Of a stretch of DNA of 9,080 nucleotides, positions 1 through 6,181 are shown piece by piece. The position numbers were made by a program, and so were the translations under genes. Origin of the DNA: Rhodanobacteraceae bacterium (GTDB taxonomy: Bacteria > Pseudomonadota > Gammaproteobacteria > Xanthomonadales > Rhodanobacteraceae); the NCBI GenBank assembly GCA_012270595.1, contig JAAXIA010000183.1, positions 1 through 9,080 of the forward strand, read 5' to 3'. The notes beneath the pieces were generated by a model. That model saw only the letters and a list, made by a program, of their open reading frames with translations, searched no databases and was not told the DNA's origin. Within the stretch, counting starts at the first letter, position 1. Each line of letters opens with the position of its first letter.

Positions 1-63
1 TTGTAGTAGCGCGGTTGTTTTGCCTGCGTTCATTGCTGAATAATAGAAATAAAGCTTGGCCAT
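1..63 (-). CDS. tdk: Thymidine kinase, N-terminal 21 codons (cut by window edge)
   Basis: Reading the minus strand from an ATG at 63-61 gives 21 codons running off the left edge. They begin [10 protein letters not shown] and continue into [11 protein letters not shown]. This matches the start of bacterial type II thymidine kinase (E. coli Tdk has the same [12 protein letters not shown]-loop). The visible P-loop is residues 9-17, with Lys15 and Thr16 as the expected ATP phosphate and magnesium contacts. The enzyme phosphorylates thymidine to dTMP in the cytoplasmic salvage pathway. An AGGA ribosome site (70-73) lies six bases before the ATG, which supports the start. The gene follows the AI-2E-type permease on the same strand after 118 bp, so cotranscription is possible but not shown. 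Only the N-terminus is seen, so intactness cannot be judged. Confidence 0.88.
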   Translation of the reverse strand, partial: MAKLYFYYSAMNAGKTTALLQ

Positions 64-69
64 GTCTGT

Positions 70-73
70 TCCT
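70..73 (-). promoter_or_regulatory. Ribosome binding site of tdk
   Basis: The minus strand reads AGGA here, six bases before the ATG at 63-61. It helps fix the start of a gene of which only 63 bases are visible. Confidence 0.6.
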
Positions 74-181
74 GTCGCGCTTGGGTGAATGGTGGTATGG
101 CATAGCTACCACGATTGTTTATTTTAAGTGCTAAGTGGTGCGCTGATTTGCTGCATCATCAGGAGTGCAACAGGCTCAGTT

Positions 182-1201
182 TCATATCAGCTTTTCCGCC
201 TTCAGCTCACTTTTTATGCAGGCGTAATAGATGGGAGCGGCGACGAGTCCCGCGAGGCCAAAGGCGGCCTGCATGATGAGCATGCTTATCAGCAATTCCC
301 AGGCATGCGCATGGATACGGTTGCCTACGATGCGAGCGTTTAGAAAATATTCAAACTTATGGATAAGCACCAGGAAGCCCAGTGCCGTTACGCCCACCCA
401 TAGTGATACTGACAATGCTGCGATGGTCGCGGCGGTATTGGAAACCAGATTACCAACAACCGGGAGTAAACCTGTCACAAAGCTTAGCATCACCAGGGTC
501 TTGGCCAGAGGCACTTTAATGCCGCAAAGTGGTAACACCGCGAGCAGGAAAATGCCAGTAAACACCGTATTGACGAGCGCAATCTTGACCTGGGCGAAGA
601 CGATGTGATGAAACGCTTTAGCCAGGCGATCGCAGCGCACCATCAGAGCTTCGGCCAGCGGTCCATGGTGGTGTGCAGGGCGTGCCTGGTTAAGCGCTAT
701 AAGGCCACCCAATATGAAACCTATGATGATATGCACCCATATCCGGGCAGTTTCTGCACCGATGAGCTGCAAGCCAGCAGCGTGCTTGTAGGTTAGGTGC
801 ATCGCCATCTGGCGGAGCTTGTCGGCGCTGTCGGGAAGGTGCGCACTAATGATTGCAGGAAGCTGTTGGCGTGCTTTTTCCACCAAAGGCATCCATTGCT
901 TGTGCCAAAGCAATTCGGGACTGCCGATAGTATTACGGAGAAAGCTCACTGAGCCAAATACCAGCATCATGAGCACGCCTACCAATAGCGTTCCTAGTAC
1001 CGCTACGATGATCACCCGTGCGCGCCTGCCGTGGATGCGCCGTTCCAGTATGGGTGCTATGGCCTGTACCAGCGCATAAACCAGAAGTCCTGCCAACAGG
1101 GCGGACAGCAGGTGTAGCCATAGAGTCAGTAGTAGGGCAATACACGCAAGCACCATGCTGGTGATACGTATAACAAGACTATGGGATGAACGATGCGGCA
1201 T
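182..1201 (-). CDS. AI-2E family (PerM/YdiK-like) inner-membrane permease
   Basis: This 339-residue polytopic protein has the profile of the AI-2E transporter family (PF01594). Two hydrophobic stretches lie near the N-terminus (about 11-50) and one at 61-84. An amphipathic soluble stretch follows (about 88-150), then several more helices (about 153-172, 206-224, 232-262, 264-283, 302-328). The family's glycine/proline-containing core motif is seen as LLPVVGNLVSN at 245-255. Length is normal for the family (about 330-380). The name comes from E. coli TqsA, linked to autoinducer-2 export, but most members have no proven substrate and some act in sodium/proton exchange, so quorum sensing should not be assumed. 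The ATG at 1201 has AGGA nine bases upstream (1211-1214). tdk lies downstream on the same strand. The opposite strand carries only shadow frames. Confidence 0.85.
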   Translation of the reverse strand: MPHRSSHSLVIRITSMVLACIALLLTLWLHLLSALLAGLLVYALVQAIAPILERRIHGRRARVIIVAVLGTLLVGVLMMLVFGSVSFLRNTIGSPELLWHKQWMPLVEKARQQLPAIISAHLPDSADKLRQMAMHLTYKHAAGLQLIGAETARIWVHIIIGFILGGLIALNQARPAHHHGPLAEALMVRCDRLAKAFHHIVFAQVKIALVNTVFTGIFLLAVLPLCGIKVPLAKTLVMLSFVTGLLPVVGNLVSNTAATIAALSVSLWVGVTALGFLVLIHKFEYFLNARIVGNRIHAHAWELLISMLIMQAAFGLAGLVAAPIYYACIKSELKAEKLI

Positions 1202-1254
1202 AGCATAAGGTCCTGACGCCAGGCGTTCTTGAGCGAACGCTAAAGGGAGGCCTC

Positions 1255-1282
1255 GTGGTTATCGGAAGGTGGTTATCGGAAG
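1255..1282. repeat. Perfect 14-bp tandem direct repeat, two copies
   Basis: GTGGTTATCGGAAG occurs at 1255-1268 and again immediately at 1269-1282 without a mismatch. It lies 54-81 bp upstream of the permease ATG (minus strand). It could be a simple slipped duplication or a tandem protein-binding site. Nothing in the sequence decides between them. Confidence 0.85.
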
Positions 1283-1509
1283 ATAAAAAACACGATGTAT
1301 TCCTTCAAGTGGGTTTAATCGGTAGTGCATAATCTGCGTGTTATCAGTGCATTATATCAAGGACCATACTTGTGACGCGGGGTGGGGACTGGCACACATG
1401 CCTGTTTTCCCCAAGGTTTATCCGGATAATCGTCTACTAGGCTGGCTTGTATCCTTCTTGCTTGAGCGCCCGCGCAGTGTCTTGTTCCGATGGCGGCGTG
1501 CGTTACCAT

Positions 1510-1533
1510 CCTTCACCTTGGATAAGGTGAGGG
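1510..1533. other. Stem-loop just upstream of the TATAAT box
   Basis: CCTTCACCTT (1510-1519) pairs with AAGGTGAGGG (1524-1533) around a GGAT loop: ten pairs with one G-T wobble. No T-run follows on either strand and no plus-strand gene precedes it in the window, so a terminator is unlikely. It occupies the place where a -35 element would be expected for the TATAAT at 1549, so it may instead be a regulator site. Confidence 0.5.
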
Positions 1534-1548
1534 CCTGCCGTGCCTTAA

Positions 1549-1554
1549 TATAAT
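1549..1554 (+). promoter_or_regulatory. Consensus -10 box (TATAAT) for the lipoprotein-plsB unit
   Basis: A perfect TATAAT lies at 1549-1554, but no good TTGACA-like -35 exists 16-18 bp upstream. If used, transcription would begin near 1561. The ATG at 1555 would then lie outside the transcript, so initiation at 1591 or 1618 is expected. The GC stem-loop at 1566-1581 would form at the very 5' end of the message. Confidence 0.4.
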
Positions 1555-1617
1555 ATGTTTGCCTGGGTGCCTGCGGGCACCGCTGGTTTCATGAAAATTC
1601 AAACCGCGAGATATCTT

Positions 1618-2562
1618 ATGCCTTTTTCGTCACTCCGTCGTTTTTCCCTGCCTTTTGCCATCTTGCTGTTTCTGGCTGCCTGTCACCAGAACATGCCGCA
1701 GGCGGCGCTTAAAAAGTCCTTGCAGCTTGTCAAGGCTGCCGATTTCGCTGGCTATTGGGCGCAGGCTTTGCCGCCTGCAGACTACGCCAATATACGCGCT
1801 GACTGGCAGCAGTTGCAACAGCCCTATCGACCATTGAGCACTGATCAAGAACTAGGCTTTGAACAGTTCATGCACAAGTTCACCATGCCTGCGGCAAAGG
1901 CCCAGTTGTACCGCCAGTTGCAACCACAGTTGCTGAAAATACAGAAGAAGTATCAGAGCCAGATGCCGGTACTGATCGGGATTGTTCAGGTTGTAGCCAG
2001 TTCAGGCATTGCGAAATCACGGCTGCTTACTCCTGCGCAGAAAAAACAGGTCGAGCAGGTATTGGTGGATGCGTTGATACCCTGGTTACGCAAGGCGCAG
2101 TGGTTTGATCAGGCCAAAGCAAAGCAGGCAGTTGGTGTTGTGGTGGACACCGTGCGCCAGCTTAAGCTCAAGAAACTGGATGATTTGCACACGCAGAACT
2201 TCGATATCAGTATGAAGCGCTATGCCGATCTTTTCATTGGTATCAAGAAGTTGCTGGCGATTTATGGTCTGTCTGTTGACGATGTGCTTGATTCAATCAG
2301 GTTCCGCTCGGCACACATCAAGGACAGTAAGGCATGCCTTAAGTACAGCTACGTAGTACTTGGCAGGACGTTCCATGGTGCGATGCAGATGGAGAAAATA
2401 AGGGATCATTGGTACAGCACAGCGCTTCTTAACGACTTGCGAAAGCGCCACCAGGCGCTGGTGCAGCGCCGTGCCACAGTGGCGGCGGCTACGCTGGGCA
2501 CACATCATAATGTGCCGCAGCAGAGTCACGCCGGGGTAAAAAGCACGGTCAAGACGCGGTAA
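1618..2562 (+). CDS. Putative lipoprotein of unknown function upstream of plsB
   Basis: I do not recognise this family. Read from the ATG at 1618 it is 314 residues and begins with a typical lipoprotein signal: two arginines (7-8), a hydrophobic core (about 9-18) and the lipobox LAAC (19-22), so Cys22 would be lipidated after export. Earlier in-frame ATGs at 1555 and 1591 place 21 or 9 extra residues before the arginines. 1555 also precedes the likely transcription start, and 1591 lacks a ribosome site. A weak GCGAG element lies upstream of 1618. The mature part is rich in lysine, glutamine, alanine and leucine, apparently mostly helical, with a basic tail after about residue 260. No catalytic motif is evident. 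Only 27 bp separate it from plsB on the same strand, so cotranscription with phospholipid synthesis is plausible. A role in the envelope is inferred only from the signal and neighbour. Confidence 0.75.
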   Translation: MPFSSLRRFSLPFAILLFLAACHQNMPQAALKKSLQLVKAADFAGYWAQALPPADYANIRADWQQLQQPYRPLSTDQELGFEQFMHKFTMPAAKAQLYRQLQPQLLKIQKKYQSQMPVLIGIVQVVASSGIAKSRLLTPAQKKQVEQVLVDALIPWLRKAQWFDQAKAKQAVGVVVDTVRQLKLKKLDDLHTQNFDISMKRYADLFIGIKKLLAIYGLSVDDVLDSIRFRSAHIKDSKACLKYSYVVLGRTFHGAMQMEKIRDHWYSTALLNDLRKRHQALVQRRATVAAATLGTHHNVPQQSHAGVKSTVKTR

Positions 2563-2578
2563 GTCTAAGCCAGAAATG

Positions 2579-2591
2579 ATCGTTAAACGAT
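2579..2591. promoter_or_regulatory. Inverted repeat overlapping the plsB start codon
   Basis: ATCGTT (2579-2584) and AACGAT (2586-2591) form a perfect inverted repeat around one A, and the right arm contains the first two bases of the plsB ATG. No clear Shine-Dalgarno sequence is visible before this ATG. The repeat could bind a regulator or fold over the start, but its short arms also allow chance. Confidence 0.3.
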
Positions 2592-5103
2592 GTCGATTAG
2601 GGATAGAAAAACCTTGAATTCTCAGCCGCGTCAACACGTGCCGTGGTGGGTTCACACCGGTGGCCGCTTGCTAAGGCCCTGGGTACGCATCCGGCGCGAG
2701 CCTGCTGAACCTTCCAGCCTTCTGGAGCTGGACACGCCGGTTTGTTACGTGATTGAGCACGATAGCCTGTCTTACATGCAGATTTTGTCCTGGGCTTGTC
2801 GTGACGCTGGTTTGCCCAGTCCGCTAGGCGGATTGAACGGAACCCGACAGCGCGCGCTGTTGACGCTTTTGCGTCGAGATGGGCGGTCATTTGGGCGCAT
2901 TCGCCATCTCTCATCAAACAAGCCGTGGATACAGCTGGTGCGGCTCCTGAAAAACTGTCCTGAAGGTGATATCCAGCTTGTACCGGTGTCGATTTTTATC
3001 GGTCGTGCACCTACGCGCGAGTCGAGCTGGTTTAAGGTGCTTTTTTCGGAAAACTGGGTGGTGGTAGGGCGCTTCCGTCGCTTGATTGCCTTGCTGCTTA
3101 ACGGCCGTAATACCGTGGTGCAGTTCTCCGCACCAGTGTCACTGCGCGCTGTGCTGAAGGAGGCAGGGGAAGCGCACCCCGGACGTTTTGCACGCAAAAT
3201 TACGCGGCAGCTACGCACGCATTTCCGGCATATCCGTGCAATGGTGATTGGCCCTGATCTTTCGCACCGCCGTACCGTGGTCGATACGGTGCTAAGTACT
3301 GCGTCGGTGCGTAGTGCGATTGCTGCTACTGCCGAGAGAAAAAAAACCAGTCAGACCAAGGTGTGGCGTCAAGCACGCAAGATGACCCTGGAGATTGTTG
3401 CGGACTACTCGCATCCGCTGGTGCGCTCGTTATCGCTACTGCTTCCGAACCTGTGGAACAAGCTCTACGATGGCATCACTGCGCACCATTTTGACAAGGC
3501 CCGCCACGCCGCGCATGGTCATGAAGTCATATACGTACCTAGTCATCGCAGCCATGCTGATTACCTGCTGCTGAGTTATCAGCTCTACATAACCGGTGTG
3601 GCAATCCCGCATATTGCGGCAGGGGTGAACCTGAATCTGCCTGTCATCGGTTCAATTCTGCGCCGTGCTGGTGCTTTTTTCTTGCGTCGCAGTTTCGTAG
3701 GGAACGCGTTGTACACGGTCATTTTCAATGAGTACGTGGCGCAGTTGATAGAACGTGGTGTCCCCATGGAATATTTTATCGAGGGGGGGCGTTCGCGTAC
3801 TGGGCGCCTGCTGACACCGCGTGCCGGTATGCTCATGATGACTGTGCGAGCCTTTCTTCGCGCACCACGTCGGCCCGTGCTGTTTCAGCCAGTGTATATC
3901 GGTTACGAGAAGTTGATGGAAGGCAAGAGTTACATCGGAGAACTTTCAGGAAAACCCAAACAAAAGGAGTCCTTGTTGAGTCTCTTTAAGGGGCTTAAAG
4001 TGGTACTGCGCCAACGTTATGGTAGTGTGACATTGAATTTTGGTGAACCCATTGCGCTCAATTCGTTACTGGATGAGGCGCATGCTGACTGGCGCAGTAG
4101 CGGCAAAGATCCTGCTGTCAGACTACCTTGGCTGAATAGCGTTGTCGATCAGCTTGCGCAAAAAATCCAGGTGCATATCAACCGCGCCGCCGATGTAAAT
4201 CCGGTTAATCTGCTGGCCCTTACCTTATTATCTGCGCCCAAGCACGCGATGGCCGAGAACGATTTACTGAGCCAGCTTGCGCTGACCAAGGAACTACTGG
4301 AAGAACTGCCCTACTCAGATCGCATCACCCTGACACCGTTAAATCCTGCAGAAATCATTGCCTATGGCGAGCATATGGGCTGGATTGGCCGCAACACCCA
4401 CCCACTTGGTGACGTACTTCATGCTCAGGGTGAGAAGGCGGTACTACTGAGTTATTTTCGTAATAACGTATTGCATTTGATGGCTACCGCAGCATGGGTG
4501 GCGTGCTGTTTTCTCAACAACCGCCGGATGAGCCGCCCTTCCATCCTGCGCCTGGGCAAGATCATCTACCCATTTATCCAGGGTGAGTTATTTCTGCCCT
4601 GGGATGAGGAAGGTTTTGTATCCGGGTTGCAAGACACCATCGCCTTTTTCATTAAGCGAGGCCTGCTGGAAACCAGCAAGGCTGGCCGTGTACTGGAACG
4701 TGGCCCCGGACAGGACGATGCCGCATTCCAGCTAAAAATCATTGCCTGCAGTCTGATTCAGGCATTTGAGCGCTACTACATTGCTATTGCCATGTTGACC
4801 AGGCATGGTCCGCATGCCATCTCGGCGGCAGAACTGGAAAAAGCCTGTACCCTGGTTGCGCAGCGACTGAACCTGCTCGATGCATTGTCCGCACCGGAGT
4901 TTTTCGATAAAGCCCTGTTTCGTGGTTTCATCCAGAAACTGCATGAGCGCCGTGTGGTGTGGACTGACAGTAACGGAAAACTAGACTACCATAGCGCATT
5001 GCAAGACATTGTGCGTGATGCACGAACCATTCTGGCGCGTGATATGCGCCACTTGATACTGAAAATTACCAGTAATGAAGGAAAAGAACTGTCGCGTCCT
5101 TAA
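2590..5103 (+). CDS. plsB: Glycerol-3-phosphate 1-O-acyltransferase PlsB
   Basis: PlsB transfers an acyl chain from acyl-ACP or acyl-CoA to position 1 of sn-glycerol 3-phosphate at the inner membrane, giving lysophosphatidic acid for all phospholipids. The protein is 837 residues against about 807 in E. coli. All four acyltransferase blocks are visible in order: HRSHADY at 319-325 (the catalytic H-x4-D, His319 and Asp324), GAFFLRR at 361-367, FIEGGRSRTG at 396-405 (glycerol-phosphate binding region) and PVYIGYE at 434-440. The N-terminal third and the C-terminal half also look like full-length PlsB, with no frameshift. The start at 2590 lacks a clear ribosome site. It may be translated by coupling to the lipoprotein gene that ends 27 bp earlier. 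Runs of eight A (3339-3346) and seven G (3783-3789) lie in the gene, the latter inside the third block. Confidence 0.97.
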   Translation: MSIRDRKTLNSQPRQHVPWWVHTGGRLLRPWVRIRREPAEPSSLLELDTPVCYVIEHDSLSYMQILSWACRDAGLPSPLGGLNGTRQRALLTLLRRDGRSFGRIRHLSSNKPWIQLVRLLKNCPEGDIQLVPVSIFIGRAPTRESSWFKVLFSENWVVVGRFRRLIALLLNGRNTVVQFSAPVSLRAVLKEAGEAHPGRFARKITRQLRTHFRHIRAMVIGPDLSHRRTVVDTVLSTASVRSAIAATAERKKTSQTKVWRQARKMTLEIVADYSHPLVRSLSLLLPNLWNKLYDGITAHHFDKARHAAHGHEVIYVPSHRSHADYLLLSYQLYITGVAIPHIAAGVNLNLPVIGSILRRAGAFFLRRSFVGNALYTVIFNEYVAQLIERGVPMEYFIEGGRSRTGRLLTPRAGMLMMTVRAFLRAPRRPVLFQPVYIGYEKLMEGKSYIGELSGKPKQKESLLSLFKGLKVVLRQRYGSVTLNFGEPIALNSLLDEAHADWRSSGKDPAVRLPWLNSVVDQLAQKIQVHINRAADVNPVNLLALTLLSAPKHAMAENDLLSQLALTKELLEELPYSDRITLTPLNPAEIIAYGEHMGWIGRNTHPLGDVLHAQGEKAVLLSYFRNNVLHLMATAAWVACCFLNNRRMSRPSILRLGKIIYPFIQGELFLPWDEEGFVSGLQDTIAFFIKRGLLETSKAGRVLERGPGQDDAAFQLKIIACSLIQAFERYYIAIAMLTRHGPHAISAAELEKACTLVAQRLNLLDALSAPEFFDKALFRGFIQKLHERRVVWTDSNGKLDYHSALQDIVRDARTILARDMRHLILKITSNEGKELSRP

Positions 5104-5214
5104 GGCAAGTGAAAGCAGTAAGGGCTGTGGTAGCGGATGACACGATGCACGAGGATGGACGGTAGGGAGAAAGAGTGCAAAAATGCGCCTTGATACTCTG
5201 CCAAGCCATGAGCC

Positions 5215-5964
5215 ATGAGAGAGCCATCGCATACGCACTTTGGTTACCGTGACGTTCCGGTTGCCGAGAAGCAGAAACTGGTCGGGGGGGTCTTCAGTTC
5301 GGTTGCACATCGCTATGATCTGATGAACGACCTGATGTCCTTTGGCATGCATCGTTTGTGGAAACGTCATTTTGTGGCAAGTAGCGGTGTAAGGCGAGGG
5401 GATCGGGTGCTCGATCTGGCCGGCGGTACCGGCGATATTGCCTTGCTACTCCAAAGTGTCGTCGGTCGTGAGGGTGATGTAGTGGTCGGCGATATCAACG
5501 CGGCGATGCTTGGCGTAGGTCGCGACCGGATGATTGATCGCGGTTTGGTAAGCGGGATCTACTGGGCACGGCTTAACGCCGAATGCCTGCCTTTCCCCGA
5601 GGCCAGTTTTGATGCCGTCAGCATCGCTTTTGGTCTGCGTAACGTCACCGACAAGGAGAAGGCTCTGGCTGCGATCTACCGCGTACTCAAACCCGGTGGG
5701 CGCGTGTTGGTGCTGGAGTTCTCACAGGTCAAAAGTGAACTGTTAGGCAAACTCTACGATTTTTATTCTTTTGAAGTATTGCCTCGGCTAGGGCGCTGGG
5801 TTGCTGGCGACGGCGACAGTTATCAGTATCTGGCAGAGTCTATTCGCAGGCATCCCAGCCCGGAGGTACTCAAAGACATGATGGAGAATGCCGGGTTTGT
5901 GCATGTTGCCATACGCAATCTGCTTAACGGCGTCGTGGCCATACATCGGGCATACAAGCTGTAA
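5215..5964 (+). CDS. ubiE: Ubiquinone/menaquinone C-methyltransferase UbiE
   Basis: UbiE is a cytoplasmic S-adenosylmethionine-dependent C-methyltransferase acting on 2-polyprenyl-6-methoxy-1,4-benzoquinol (ubiquinone) and demethylmenaquinol (menaquinone). The 249-residue protein has full family length. It shows UbiE signature 1 as YDLMNDLMSFGMHRLW (34-49), the SAM-binding motif VLDLAGGTGD (65-74) and signature 2 as RVLKPGGRVLVLEFS (156-170). The N-terminal THFGYRDVP stretch (7-15) is also typical and supports the start at 5215, although no good Shine-Dalgarno precedes it. A second ATG at 5208, in another frame, results from a 7-bp duplication (GCCATGA twice, 5206-5219). It lies 111 bp after plsB on the same strand. 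The usual partners ubiJ and ubiB do not follow here. Confidence 0.97.
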   Translation: MREPSHTHFGYRDVPVAEKQKLVGGVFSSVAHRYDLMNDLMSFGMHRLWKRHFVASSGVRRGDRVLDLAGGTGDIALLLQSVVGREGDVVVGDINAAMLGVGRDRMIDRGLVSGIYWARLNAECLPFPEASFDAVSIAFGLRNVTDKEKALAAIYRVLKPGGRVLVLEFSQVKSELLGKLYDFYSFEVLPRLGRWVAGDGDSYQYLAESIRRHPSPEVLKDMMENAGFVHVAIRNLLNGVVAIHRAYKL

Positions 5965-6048
5965 GTAATGTCGCGGTGCTTAATTTTGTGTATGGCGATG
6001 TGTTTGGTCTTAAGTAAGTGGTGATAAAGTTTTGTATATGATGTATGT

Positions 6049-6075
6049 AGACTGAACCCTTTTAGGGTTCAGTCT
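6049..6075 (+). terminator. Perfect stem-loop after ubiE (terminator-like, no T-run)
   Basis: AGACTGAACCCT (6049-6060) pairs perfectly with AGGGTTCAGTCT (6064-6075) around a TTT loop, giving 12 pairs. It starts 84 bp past the ubiE stop. The following bases are CGTGTCATG, so there is no U-tract. It may end or stabilise the plsB-ubiE message, or act in the leader of the phosphoesterase gene 107 bp downstream. Confidence 0.5.
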
Positions 6076-6095
6076 CGTGTCATGACCGGAGGATT

Positions 6096-6179
6096 ATGGT
6101 CGGACTTGTAGGAAAGTGTGTCATTCCGGCACATGATCACGGCATGGACTGCTTTTTCCCATCAGCATCTGTGAGATAG
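6096..6179 (+). CDS. Possible 27-codon leader ORF before the phosphoesterase
   Basis: An ATG at 6096 follows a strong GGAGG at 6088-6092 (spacing three bases, rather short). It opens a 27-codon frame starting MVGLVGKCVIPAHDHG and ending with TAG at 6177-6179. The stop is two bases before the ATG of the phosphoesterase, a layout that allows translational coupling, and it is the best ribosome site in this intergenic stretch. The peptide resembles nothing I know, has no run of identical codons typical of attenuators, and has no membrane segment. It could be a chance frame. Confidence 0.3.
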   Translation: MVGLVGKCVIPAHDHGMDCFFPSASVR

Positions 6180-6181
6180 CT

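Larger units (their letters stand above)
1202..1617. other. Divergent intergenic region, no convincing gene
   Basis: These 416 bp separate the permease (minus) from the lipoprotein (plus). On the permease side there is a 6-bp stem (GCGTTC 1223-1228 with GAACGC 1235-1240) in its leader and a tandem 14-bp repeat (1255-1282). In the middle, 1418-1429 is a perfect 12-bp palindrome, TTATCCGGATAA, of operator-like size. On the lipoprotein side there is a 10-bp stem-loop (1510-1533), a TATAAT box (1549-1554) and a small GC stem-loop (GGTGCC 1566-1571, GGCACC 1576-1581). A 71-codon open frame at 1338-1553 shows no recognisable protein or ribosome site. I could not place a convincing promoter for the permease. 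Confidence 0.5.

Noticed and set aside
64..181. Separate promoter for tdk
   Set aside because: A TAAAAT-like box can be found on the minus strand but no -35 at proper spacing, so I could not support it.
231..608. 125-codon plus-strand frame
   Set aside because: Antisense shadow of the permease gene, whose minus-strand product has coherent membrane segments.
182..1201. Quorum-sensing (AI-2) locus
   Set aside because: The family name alone does not show AI-2 transport, and no luxS or lsr genes are nearby.
1338..1553. 71-codon plus-strand frame in the divergent intergenic region
   Set aside because: No Shine-Dalgarno site, no recognisable protein, and it spans the palindrome, stem-loop and TATAAT box, which fit regulatory DNA better.
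2293..2655. 120-codon minus-strand frame over the lipoprotein-plsB junction
   Set aside because: Overlaps the ends of two better-supported genes on the other strand, and the product shows no domain.
6001..6048. Possible Pho box upstream of the phosphoesterase
   Set aside because: GTGATAAAGTTTTGTATATG only loosely resembles the paired CTGTCAT-type sites. Too many mismatches to claim PhoB control.
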